Shown: in pieces, positions 1 through 9,703 of the stretch | Numbering within the stretch: the stretch's first letter is position 1 | How the letters are laid out: every line of letters starts with the position of its first letter | NCBI GenBank assembly: GCA_033961575.1 | Contig: CM066729.1 | Location: 35,002,501 to 35,066,500 of the forward strand | From: Aselliscus stoliczkanus | Lineage: Eukaryota; Chordata; Mammalia; Chiroptera; Hipposideridae | DNA: 64,000 nt | Direction: 5' to 3' | Position numbers and translations under genes: made by a program | Notes under the pieces: model-generated | The model's input: the letters and a program-made list of their open reading frames with translations, nothing else | Databases searched by the model: none | Told to the model about the DNA's origin: nothing

Positions 1-475
1 GAGAAACAGTTAACCAAGTTTGCTATTTGGAAGTACTAAAAAGACTGTGTGAAAAAGTTAGATGCCTGAACTTTTCGCCAACAATTCATGGTGCTCGTTT
101 CACTACAATGCACCTGCTCGCATGGCACTGTCTGTGAGGGAGTTTTTAGGAAATAAATAAATAACTGTATTAAAACACACTCCATACTCATCTGATCCAG
201 CTTCTCACCTGAAATGACTTCCTTCTTTACCCAAAGATAAAGGAAATATTGAAAAGAAGACATTTTGATGACATTCAGGCCATCAAAGGTAATAGAACGA
301 TAACTCTGATGGCCATTCCAGACAGAGTTCCAAAATTGTTTTGAAGGGTGGACTAGGCATTGGTGTCAGTGCATAGCTTCCTAATGGGAGTACTTTGATA
401 TTCAGCATTGAGGTATGTTTAATAGCACTTTTTCTAAGATGAGTTCTCAAACATAATTGTCAGTCCTCACATATC
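1..475 (+). mobile_element. Mariner DNA transposon, 3' half, cut by window edge
   Basis: This stretch aligns by eye along its whole length with the 3' half of the mariner at 45085-46372. Shared stretches include 'ctgtgagggagtttttag' and 'cattttgatgacattcagg'. It therefore holds the C-terminal part of a mariner transposase and the right terminal inverted repeat near 440-475. No frame stays open and there are stops and small indels, so it is dead. The left half lies outside the window. Confidence 0.85.
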
Positions 476-564
476 AAAGAGCAGAGAATAATGTAACAAA
501 ACATGGTATATCTATGAAGTGGAATATGTCATGCCAGTATTTTAAATTTTATTTTATTTTTAAT

Positions 565-709
565 TAGTTTCAGGTGTACAACACAGTGCAATAGTTATAC
601 ATTTTACCCCCCAAAGTGACAACCCCCCCACCCCCAATAGTTTCAGGTGTACAACACAGTGCAATAGTTATACATTTTACCCCCAAAGTGACAAACCCCC
701 ACCCCCAAT
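565..709 (-). repeat. Tandem duplication of a 73-bp block in the L1 3' UTR
   Basis: The block beginning 'tagtttcaggtgtacaaca' at 565 is repeated at 638 with only a few differences, mostly in C-run length ('acccccca' tracts). The copies abut. The same 3' UTR block occurs singly in the short L1 end at 47916-48001, so the duplication is specific to this copy or its subfamily. Confidence 0.85.
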
Positions 710-1113
710 ACACCCCCACACCCCCATATCATACATATCTATTACTCTTCCTCTGACTCTCTTCCACAGTATAATCCACATCCCGTGACTATCTATATAT
801 ATTCAATTACAGTAGGTATACCACCTCCACTTTAGTAATACAGTGCAGTGATCAAACCTCTACTCCATCCATGAAATGGTCTCCCTAACAAGACCTATGA
901 TCATCTGACATTCCACAGAATATTTACAACATTATTAATTATATTCCCCAAACTGTTTTTCCTATCCCAGTAGCAATATTGTAGTTGCCTATTTTTGCTG
1001 TCTAATCCCTTCCCCTTCTCCCTCATTCCCATTCCTCTCCAAATTAGCAACCCTGATTTTTCCTCTATATCTATGAGACAGTTTCTGTTTACTTTGCTCA
1101 TTCATACAGTTTT

Positions 1114-2913
1114 TCATATTCCACATATAAGTGAGATCATATGGTATTTGTCCTTCTCTGACTGACTTACTTCACTCAACATTATAGTCTCTAGGTCCAT
1201 CCATATCATTGCAAATGGCACGATTTCATTCTTCTTTATAGCGGAGTAATACTCCATTGTATAAATATACCACAGTTTCTTAATCCAGTCATCTACTGAC
1301 GGGCATTTTGGTTGTTTCCAAGTCTTAGCTATTGTAAATTGTGCTGCTATGAACATCGGGGTGCATAACTTTTTTGAATAAGTGTCTTGGTTTTTTCAGG
1401 ATAAATACCTAGGAGTGGAATTGCTGGGTCAAAAGGTAGCTCTATTTCCAGTTCTTTGAGATACCTCCATACTGACTTCCATAGTGGCTGCACCAATCTG
1501 CAGTCCCACCAACAGTGCAGCAGGGTCCCCTTTTCCCCACAGCCCCGCCAGCACTTGTTGTGTGTTGATTTGTTGATGATAGCCATTCTGACTGGAGTGA
1601 GGTGGTATCTCATGGTGGTTTTTATTTGCATTTCCCTAATGACCAGTGAGGTTGAACTTTTTCTCATATGCCTGTTGGCCATCTGTATGTCCTCTTTAGA
1701 GAAATGTCTCTTCATATCTTCTGCCCATTTTTTAATTGGGTTGTTTGTTTTTTTGGTGTTGAGTTTCATGAGTGTTTTATAAATTTTGGATATTAACCCC
1801 TTATCAGATATATCGTTGGCAAATATATTCTCCCATTCAGTAGGCTTCCTTTTTGTTTTATTAATGGTTTCCTTTGTTGTGAAAAAACTTTTAAGTCTGA
1901 TATAATCCCATATGTTCATTTTTTCTTTTACTTCCCTTGCCCGTAGGGATGTATCAGTAAAAATATTGCTCGGGTAATGTCTGCAAATGTACTCCCTATA
2001 TTTTCATTTAGGATTTTTATGGTTTCAGGTCTTACATTTAAGTCTTTAATCCATTTTGAATTTGTTCTTGTATAAGGCGTAAGGAGATGATCCAGTTTCA
2101 TTTTTTTGCATGTGTCAGTCCAATTTTCCCAGCACCATTTATTGAATAGACTATCTTTACTCCAGTGTAAATTCTTGCTTCCCTTGTCATAGATTAACTG
2201 TCCGTAAATGCTTGGATTTATTTCTGGGCTCTCTGTTCTGTTCCACTGATCGATGTGCCTGTTTTTATGCCAATACCAAACTGTCTTGATTACTGTGGCC
2301 TTGTAGTAGGTTTTGATGTCTGGTAGCGTGATCCCCCAACTTTGTTTTTATTCCTCAGAATTGCCGAGGCTATTCTGGGTCTTTTATGATTCCATATAAA
2401 CTTTAGGATTATATTTTCTATTTCTGTGAAAAATGCCCTTGGTAGTTTGATAGGAATTGCATTGAATCTATATATTGCTTTAGGCAGTATGGACATTTTA
2501 ACTATATTAATTCTTCCTATCCATGAGCATGGTAGGTGTTTCCATTTATTTGTATCTTCTATGATTTCTTTCTTCAATGTCTTATAATTTTCTGAGTACA
2601 GATCTTTCACTTCTTTGGTTAAATTTATTCCTAGGTATTTTATAGTTCTTGACGCAATTGTAAATGGGACAGTTTTCTTAATTTCGCTTTCCATTAGTTT
2701 ATTATTGGTATATGCAAATGCCACTGATTTCTGAACATTGATTTTATATCCTGCTACTTTACTGAATTCGTCTATCAGTTCCAATAGTTTTTTGATGGAG
2801 TCTTTGGGGTTCTCTATATACAGTATCATGTCATCTGCATATAGTGACAATTTTACTTCTTCCTTGCCAATTTGGATGCCTTTTATTTCTTTTTGTTGTC
2901 TGATTGCTGTCAT
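1114..2913 (-). pseudogene. L1 ORF2 C-terminal remnant (reverse transcriptase end and cysteine-rich region)
   Basis: Three minus-strand open segments cover the ORF2 C-terminal third: 2913-2290, 1919-1347 and 1356-1114. The first has the reverse transcriptase signature YADD at residues 25-28, followed by '[11 protein letters not shown]'. The second has the cysteine-rich C-terminal motif '[16 protein letters not shown]', typical of L1 ORF2. The third carries the final part ('YYSAIKKNEI'). Between them the frame is lost near 2330 and 1920, and it shifts again at about 1350. The endonuclease and most of the fingers and palm region are absent because of 5' truncation, so no active enzyme is encoded. 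Confidence 0.9.
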
Positions 2914-3144
2914 GCCAGTATTTTAATTTTCATAAAAGATTTGCCCTTTTGTGTATTTTTATGCTGTTTGAGTTTGAGGTTTTTGCCTCATCAGCATAAA
3001 GTATCATACAATGGGAAGCCTTCTTTAGCAGAAATTATCCCAAAATTAAATTTACCGTGTGAATTTAAATATTAATGAAGAAGAGAAAATACATGAAATC
3101 CAATGGACATTTATAATAAATACGTCTTCCTCAATTTCAAAAGG

Positions 3145-3283
3145 TTTTAAAGTATTTATTTATTTTTTTGTTTTGAGGGCAGTGTCACTGGCCCTCATAT
3201 GTGGAACCCGAAGCGGGCCCGCTGGCTTCCCTAGCCAGCACCTAACCACCGCACCACTCGGCTGGCCCATTTTAAAGTATTTA
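3145..3283 (-). mobile_element. tRNA-derived SINE, type A, with TSD
   Basis: The SINE body is 3159-3269 on the minus strand, with its A tail showing as a T run at 3159-3172. The TSD 'ttttaaagtattta' lies at 3145-3158 and 3270-3283. Read on the minus strand, the head has a tRNA-like A box (tggtgcggtggttaggtgc) and the body ends 'gacactgccctc'. It is about 100 bp plus tail. Confidence 0.9.
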
Positions 3284-3298
3284 AAAGATATATATATA

Positions 3299-3404
3299 GG
3301 GCTGGCCGGGTGGCGCAGCAGTTAAGCGCTGGCTTGGGAAGCCAGCGGCCCCAGTTCAAGTCCCACATATGAGGGTCACTGACACTGCCCTCAAAAAAAA
3401 AAAA
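3299..3404 (+). mobile_element. tRNA-derived SINE, type A
   Basis: The body starts 'gggctggccgggtggcgcag', has a B-box-like 'agttcaagtccc', ends 'gacactgccctc' and carries an A13 tail. The flanks 'aaaagatatatatatag' (from 3283) and 'aaaagagatatgtatag' (from 3412) look like an imperfect TSD. It lies about 15 bp from an opposite-strand copy of the same family. Confidence 0.88.
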
Positions 3405-3885
3405 ATCTAATAAAAGAGATATGTATAGAGAAAATGTGGTACATGTATGCAGTGAAATACTATTCTGCCATAAGAACAGATTAAATGCTGCCACTGGTGA
3501 CAACATGGATGGATCTTGAGATTATCATGCTAAGTGAAAGTACTCAGAGAGAAAATGTCAGGAACCATGTAACTTCTCTCATAATGGCCTATAAAACTGG
3601 AAGCAACAAACTGACAAAATGAACAAATAAACAAACAAAACATCCTAGACACAGACAATAGTTTAGTGGTTACCAGTGGGTAAAGGGAAAGGGAGGCACT
3701 AGAAGAGGGTAAAGGGGTCAAATATATGGCGACTAAAGGAGAACTGACTCTGGATGGTGAACACACAATGCAATATATAGATGATTTATTATAGAAATGT
3801 ACACTTCAAACCTATATAATTTTGCTAAGCAATGTCACCCCAATAAATTTAATAAAGGTTAAAAAATAAATAAATAAATAAAAGA
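3405..3885 (+). mobile_element. L1: LINE-1 3' end, plus strand
   Basis: Contains the typical L1 ORF2 end and 3' UTR pattern 'atactattctgccataag', 'acaacatggatggatcttg' and 'atgctaagtgaaagtactc'. It finishes with 'ccccaataaatttaataaag' and an A-rich (aaat)n tail near 3860-3885. It is old, without a usable frame, and was entered by the SINE at its left. Confidence 0.85.
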
Positions 3886-5065
3886 GAGACATATAAACCA
3901 CTCTGGTATCTTCAAGAGACAATTAGTAATACGACTGAATACACTTATTCCTCCTCCTGTAAATGTTTGGATCATCTAAAACAAGCAAACACTTTTAGAA
4001 AGAGGAAGTATAAAAGTTAGGTTTATGCTCTCATGAAACTCATAATTTGTGGAAAACATACGAAAATAAGCAGATAATATTAGAACAGAATATATGGAAT
4101 ACCTGAAAGCTTAATATAAGGCAATTCCCAGTTTTCATATGGCCAATAAGTGTTTTTAACCTGAAGGCACTACTGAAGAGACTCTAAAAATTTTCACATA
4201 TCAGAAAATGAACAAATTCCAAAATCGTATTTTGCATAGGACCGTGCATTATGGACTAAGAACCTGATCTGAAATCACTCCAGTGGAAACAAATTAAATT
4301 TTCAGCTGAGTAAAGCAATGTATGAAAGAAAAAAATCACACCATCAAGTGAAATTCAAGGATGCAGTTTGACATTAATATTCTTTTATAATTTTCTTTTA
4401 AAAACATAATAATTCTGGGAGGTTCTTCATAGTGGCTGAGCAGGATGTTTTAAAAACTCATCTGAATTTTCCAAATAAGTGTGAGTGTGTGCAAGTGTGT
4501 GCATGTGTGTGTATTTGGTGATAAAGATGTTTGAAAACTGTAAAGAAAAAAGAATCATTCTAAATTATTATTTTTACTAATATATATTTATTTAATACAT
4601 TGTAATATAATATGTATCTTCATCAACTCGAATACATTTGGTGAATCTCTCATTAAATAAAATAACAGTAAGACTAGGTGATAGCAAGTTAAACTATTCT
4701 AGTAAATCTTATTGCAACGCAAATTTGCATTACACTGCTGTATATATAAAGGGTAATTTGGACAGATGTTTAATTGACTTTCCTTATTAAAATTCACCAT
4801 AAATGAATGTCAAATTCAAATTGCTGTAAGCACAAAAGGCAAAAAAGTCAAAGTAAAGTAACTAAAAGATTACTGCATTCATTGAGGGAAAAAATGTGAG
4901 ATCATTAAATGAAGGGCAGCCTTGTGTGTGACAAATAAGATGAAATAATAACTTGAATTTAACCTCTCAAGTACTCATTTTAAGAATGTCTTTTTTTACG
5001 TGAAGGAAATGATAGAAAAAAGTAAATAATGTTTAGTTTTGGCTTGTCTCTTTTTCTGAGGCAAG
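3886..5065. other. Unassigned AT-rich DNA
   Basis: I see no gene, exon-like frame or recognisable repeat. There is a short imperfect TG-rich run at about 4480-4512. Confidence 0.5.
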
Positions 5066-5204
5066 TCAGTACTTTTTCTTTTTTATTTTTTTTTTAAGGG
5101 CAGTGTCACTGGCCCTCATAAGTGGGACCCGAACCGGGGCTGCTGGCTTCCCCAACCAGCGCTTAACCACCGCACCACTCAGCTGGCCCTCAGTATTTTT
5201 TCTT
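5066..5204 (-). mobile_element. tRNA-derived SINE, type A, with imperfect TSD
   Basis: The body is about 5081-5190 on the minus strand, beginning with the T-run complement of the A tail, then 'gggcagtgtcactggccct' and ending 'agctggccc'. The flanks 'tcagtactttttctt' and 'tcagtattttttctt' form an imperfect TSD. Confidence 0.87.
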
Positions 5205-6085
5205 TACATATCACAAAGGACACATGTCTTTACCCTGTGTTTACATATTGAGGAGAGACTTCATCCTGTTTCAGGAAGGGACAACAGGAGACTTTAAGCC
5301 TCTTCACATTTTCCCAAGTCAGAGGAGTGATTTAGCTGACTATTGCAATTGGGAGAGGGGAAAATATATGAGAACTGTGCCCTTAGAAACTCTCTCTTTG
5401 AGAACTACAATATTTGCCTTGAAAAAGGGTATTTAGTATCTGTAGATGGTGGTCAGCTGTTTAAAACTGTCTGTGACAGGTTAGGACTCTTGAGTATAGA
5501 TTAAGAAGCCCATTTGGCCACAAATCCATTCACCATCTTCAGTTTCAATTTATCAGGGACAAATTTAATTTTGATTTTGAGACTAGCTCTAAAATGTTTC
5601 CAAACTTGGGCATTAATGAAGGGTACTATTTGCCATCCTTCTATAACCTACATGTATATGATGCCAACACATGGCAGTGCTTCTATCAATTAAATCTCCC
5701 CTTCAGAATTCAAGTAATACATGACATACATTATGGGACTCTTCATTTTCTTCACCAAATTATTTGTTTATTTTATATACAATACATTATTTCACATAGT
5801 TTGCATGTTTCTGGTTTTGTTTGTTTGTTTGGGTTTTATTAGTTGATTCACATAGGATGGTGCATCTGGTCCATGTTAATCCATCTTGGCCACAAGTGGA
5901 AGCACTCATTGTTTCTTCATTTGTACTGTTTCTATGTATCCATTCATAGTTATTCTCAAAGGAGCTATCAAAAAACAAGTGTATTTGTCAAATATTTGAA
6001 CACATCAGATAATTTATTCATTTAATTTCCTAGAGATCTCCTTCTCAGAGCCCTTTACCCTGCTCATGTAACCTTGCATTGCAAT
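5205..6085. other. Unassigned AT-rich DNA
   Basis: Short chance frames only. No splice-framed exon candidate or recognisable repeat was found. Confidence 0.5.
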
Positions 6086-8472
6086 TTTTTTTTTTAAATT
6101 GGCTTCATTATTTTGAGCAGATTTAGGTTCACAGCAAAATTGAGGATAAGGTGCAGAGAATTTAAATATACCACCTGCTCCCAAAACATACAATTCCCCT
6201 GTTAGCAACATCCCCCACCAGTTATAGATTTGTTAAAATCGATGAACTACATTTGCATGTCAAAAGCACCCAAAATCCATAATCTACATTAAGTTTCACT
6301 CTTGGTATTGAGTATTCTCTAGGTTTGGATGAATGTGTGATACAATTTATCCATCATTATAATATCATACACAATATTTTTAATGTCCCAAAAATCCTCT
6401 GTGCTCCACCTATTTATCAACCTCCCACCTAACTCCTGATAATCACTGACCTTTTTAGTGTCTCCACAGTTTTGTGTTTCCCAGAATGTCACATAGTTGG
6501 AATTATATAATAGGTAGCCTTTTCAGATTGAGCTTCTTTCACTTAATAATATGCATCTAGGGTTCTTCTATGCATTTTCATGGCTTAATAGCTCATTTCT
6601 ACTTAGTGCTGAATAATATGTCATTGTCTGAATGTGCCACGGTTTATTGATCTATTCATCTATGAAGACCACCTAGGTTGCTTCCAAATTTTGGCAATTA
6701 TGAGTAAAGATACTATAAATAACAATTTGTAAGTTTTTGTGTGGGCTTGTTTTCAACTCTGTAGCATAAATATCAAGAAGCATACTTACTGGATCATATG
6801 GTAAGAGTATGTTTAGCATTTCAAGGAACCTCCAAACTGTCTTCCAAAGTAGCTGTACCTTGTTCCATGCCACTAGCAACAAATAAGAGTTCCTGTTGCT
6901 CCACATGCTTCTCAGCATTTGGTGTTGTCAGTATTCTGGATTTTGGTCATTCTGATAGGTGTGGTGGCATCTTGTTGTTTAATCAGAATTTCCCTGATGA
7001 CATATGATGTGAAGAATCTTTTCGTATTTATAATTGCCATTTGTATATCTGCCCTGGTGAAGTGTCTGTTAAACTCTTTGGCCCATCTTATAAATGGGCT
7101 ATTTCCTTAATGAAAATAAGAAGAGTAATATGTTGAACTGTAAGAACTCTTTGTATATTTTTGGTAACAATTCTTTATCAGATGTGTCCTTTGAAAATAT
7201 TTTTCCTAGCCTTAGCTTGCCTTCTCATTCTCTATACACTATCTTTTGCAAAACAAATTTAATGAATTCCAGCTTATCAATTATTTTTTTCATGTATTGT
7301 GTCTTTACTGTTGTTATCTAAAGAAAAATCATCACCATACCTAAGAACACCTAGGATTTGTCTTGTGTTATCTTTAAGAAATTTTATAATTTTGTGTTTT
7401 ACGTGTAGTCAGAGATACATTTTGAGTTCATTTTTTTGATGGTTGTAACATCTGTGTTAAGATTTATGTTTTCGTATGTGGACAACCAGTTGTTTCAGCA
7501 CTATTTATTGAAAAGACTCTCTTTACTCCATTATATAGCAATGACCTTTGTCAAATATCAATTGACTTTATTTATATAGGTCTCTTTCTGGCCTTTCTAT
7601 TCTGTCCCATTGATCTATTTATTATTTTGCCAAGCCCTTACTGTTGTATACATAGGCTTTTCATTTTTAGGGGGTGCAAATGTAAGTGGAATTGTGTTTT
7701 TAATTTCAAATTCCACTGGTTAATTACTAGTACATAGAAAAGTGATTGATTTTTCATATTAACCTTGTATCCTGTACCCTTACAATAATCATTTAATAGT
7801 TTCAGAGATTTTTTTGTTGATCCTGTTGGTTCTTTTGAATTTTCTACATAGAAGATCATGTCATATATGAATAAGGACAGTTTTATTTTTTTTTCCTTCC
7901 CAATCTGTATATATTTAATTTCTTTTTCTTGTTTCATGCATTAGCTTAAACTTCTAGTACTCTGTACAATGTTGAAAAAGGGTGATGAGAGGCGATGCTT
8001 GTCTTCTCTCTAATCTTAGTGGGAAACTTCATGTTTCTCAACATTAAGCATGCTATTAGCTGTAAATATTGTGTAGATATTCTTTATCAAGTTGGAGCAA
8101 GTTCCCCTATATCCTATTTTACTGAGACTTTTCATTATGAATTGGGCTGGATTTGATCAAATGCTTTTTCTGTCTTTATTGATATGATCATGTGATTTTT
8201 CTTTTTCAGCCTGTCAATAATGGACTACATTAATTGGTTTTCAAATGTTGAAAAAACATTGCCTACCTGAAATAAATCCAACCTGGTCATGGTGTATAAT
8301 GCTCTCTTTAACATTGTTGGATTTTATTTGTTAATATTTTGTTGGGGACGTTGCATCAATGTTCATAGGAGATATTGATCTGTAGTTTTCTTATAATGTC
8401 TTTGTTTCCTTTTGATATTAGAGTAATGATGGGCTCATGTATTCCCTATTCTCTCTGCTTCTATCCTTTGAA

Positions 8473-8475
<3 letters not shown>
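6086..8475 (-). mobile_element. L1: Old near-full-length LINE-1, 3' part (3' UTR to ORF2)
   Basis: Minus-strand old L1 (L1M-like). It starts with a T run (the A tail) and reads through the 3' UTR and ORF2. A C-terminal frame lies at 6918-6673, and a reverse transcriptase piece with a decayed YADD-region equivalent ('SLFIYDMIFYVENSK') lies at 7937-7638. At about 8475 the L1 text stops at a TA repeat and resumes at about 9704 with the next ORF2 segment. This piece and 9704-12350 are therefore one element of about 5 kb split by foreign or rearranged DNA. Many stops and frameshifts are present. Confidence 0.85.
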
Positions 8476-8516
<41 letters not shown>

Positions 8517-8519
8517 TTT
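8475..8519. repeat. (TA)n microsatellite followed by T11
   Basis: A pure TA tract of about 33 bp runs directly into a T run. It marks the left boundary of the segment that splits the old L1. Confidence 0.95.
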
Positions 8520-9344
8520 ATGAGTTTGTTTGAGCTAAGCTGATGACAACTTCCAGAAAGCAACATCTCAATGGATTGAGAAAATGCTCTGGAGAATGGA
8601 AGATTTGCAGCTTATTTTATACACTAGATTCAAAGGAGGAGCCATAAAGAGTTTTTACATGAAATCCACTGGTGGTAGATTTAAGAGGGTGGTAGAAAGC
8701 AAAGTGGGGGTAAATCTCTGGGATTGGATAACAAAATGGAGAGACACATGCTTCTTTTATATTGGTGGGTACTGGATAGTTAATAACATTTACAGCATAG
8801 AGAAACAGTATTTGGGGAACAAGATAAAAATGAGGGGTTCTGTGGGCTCTTGCTCTGGTGTGGGTGTCCCCTGAGGGGGTCTAGAAAAGGAGATTGCTCT
8901 GACATTTCAAAGGAATGTATCTCAGATGCAAAATGACAATAGACAGTCTCACTTAAGGTAAAGATTGACCTTCGTCAAGGAAGCTAGAGGCCTAGGATGT
9001 AACTACCCACCATGACTTGCTTTTAGTTAGGAATTTTTAACATTCAGACCATTCTATGGGGTTACTTTTGGTCTCTTGAGTTTGTAGGGTCTGCCATGTA
9101 GGCCTCCCCTGAGCTTGTCAGGTTTTGTATGAGGTCCCTTTTTTGTCCACCCTTCTCCCTTTTGGTCATATATCAATCTGAAACATGCATAAATGACTAA
9201 CCTCTTGTTGGATAATGTGATCCCACTAGAAAGTCTCATTCTTGGGAGGCCTTTGTGTCATGATTTGTCTTGCTGAAATAGAGTGGAGTATTGGGGATGG
9301 GGCAACACCATAACTTTGTATGGAAGTCAAGGTCAAATGTTTTT
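8520..9344. other. Unclassified segment inserted in an old LINE-1
   Basis: About 825 bp lying inside the L1. It is richer in GC than its surroundings and has no L1 similarity that I can see. The T run at its left edge would fit the A tail of a minus-strand retroposed sequence, but the internal text has an LTR-like feel. I could not find matching TSDs or TG/CA ends. No long coding frame is present. Likely an interspersed repeat, family not identified. Confidence 0.5.
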
Positions 9345-9478
9345 CTATGGGCCTATATCTATTAAAGAAATCAAATGAATAATTAATAGCCTTCCAAAAC
9401 AGGAAGCACCAAGCCTAGGTGGGGTCACTGGTGAATTCTTCCAAACATTTAAGGAAAAAAAAATTACACCAAAGAGGT
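9345..9478 (+). mobile_element. Inverted LINE-1 ORF2 fragment
   Basis: Reads as sense L1 ORF2 ('ctattaaagaaatcaaatg', 'ggtgaattcttccaaacat'). Its reverse complement matches 9706-9828 with roughly one difference in ten by eye. The two pieces form a foldback with a loop of about 230 bp. The surrounding L1 runs on the opposite strand. Confidence 0.85.
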
Positions 9479-9703
9479 ATATGGTGTATGATATATAGTT
9501 GAATGATAGGATGTTGTTGAATTCAACTATGCCCTCACTGGATCTAATACATTCTGAGAAAGGGATGCTGAAGTCTCCAACTGTGATCATGGATTCATCT
9601 ATTTATCCTTGTAGTTGTATTATATAGTTTTTGCTCCACATAATTTGACACTCTGTTGTTAGATGCATAAACATTAACCATATGCCAAAGAGGTATATGG
9701 TAT
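9479..9703 (-). repeat. Duplicated LINE-1 segment (second copy at about 10598-10790)
   Basis: The text from about 9497 ('gttgaatgatagga') to about 9675 matches 10598-10790 in the same orientation, including 'ttgttgaattcaactatg' and 'agtttttgctccacata'. It is out of place relative to normal L1 order. The words 'ccaaagaggtatatggt' occur at both ends (near 9469 and 9683) and may mark the join. Confidence 0.82.

Larger units (their letters stand above)
528..2926 (-). mobile_element. L1: Young 5'-truncated LINE-1 with perfect 18-bp target-site duplication
   Basis: An L1 inserted on the minus strand. The direct repeat 'gtcatgccagtattttaa' occurs at 528-545 and again at 2909-2926, and flanks the element exactly. 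The A-rich tail appears as a T-rich run at 546-565 on the plus strand, followed by the 3' UTR and the 3' part of ORF2. The 5' end is truncated within the reverse transcriptase domain, just before the YADD motif. A perfect TSD and long surviving frames indicate a fairly recent insertion compared with the other L1 pieces here. It was incomplete at insertion and cannot move itself. Confidence 0.93.

Noticed and set aside
1456..1782. 108-codon plus-strand frame
   Set aside because: It is antisense to L1 ORF2 in the young L1.
3299..3370. tRNA-like gene with A and B boxes
   Set aside because: It is the head of a SINE with an A tail; similar copies recur across the window. No intact cloverleaf or terminator is evident.
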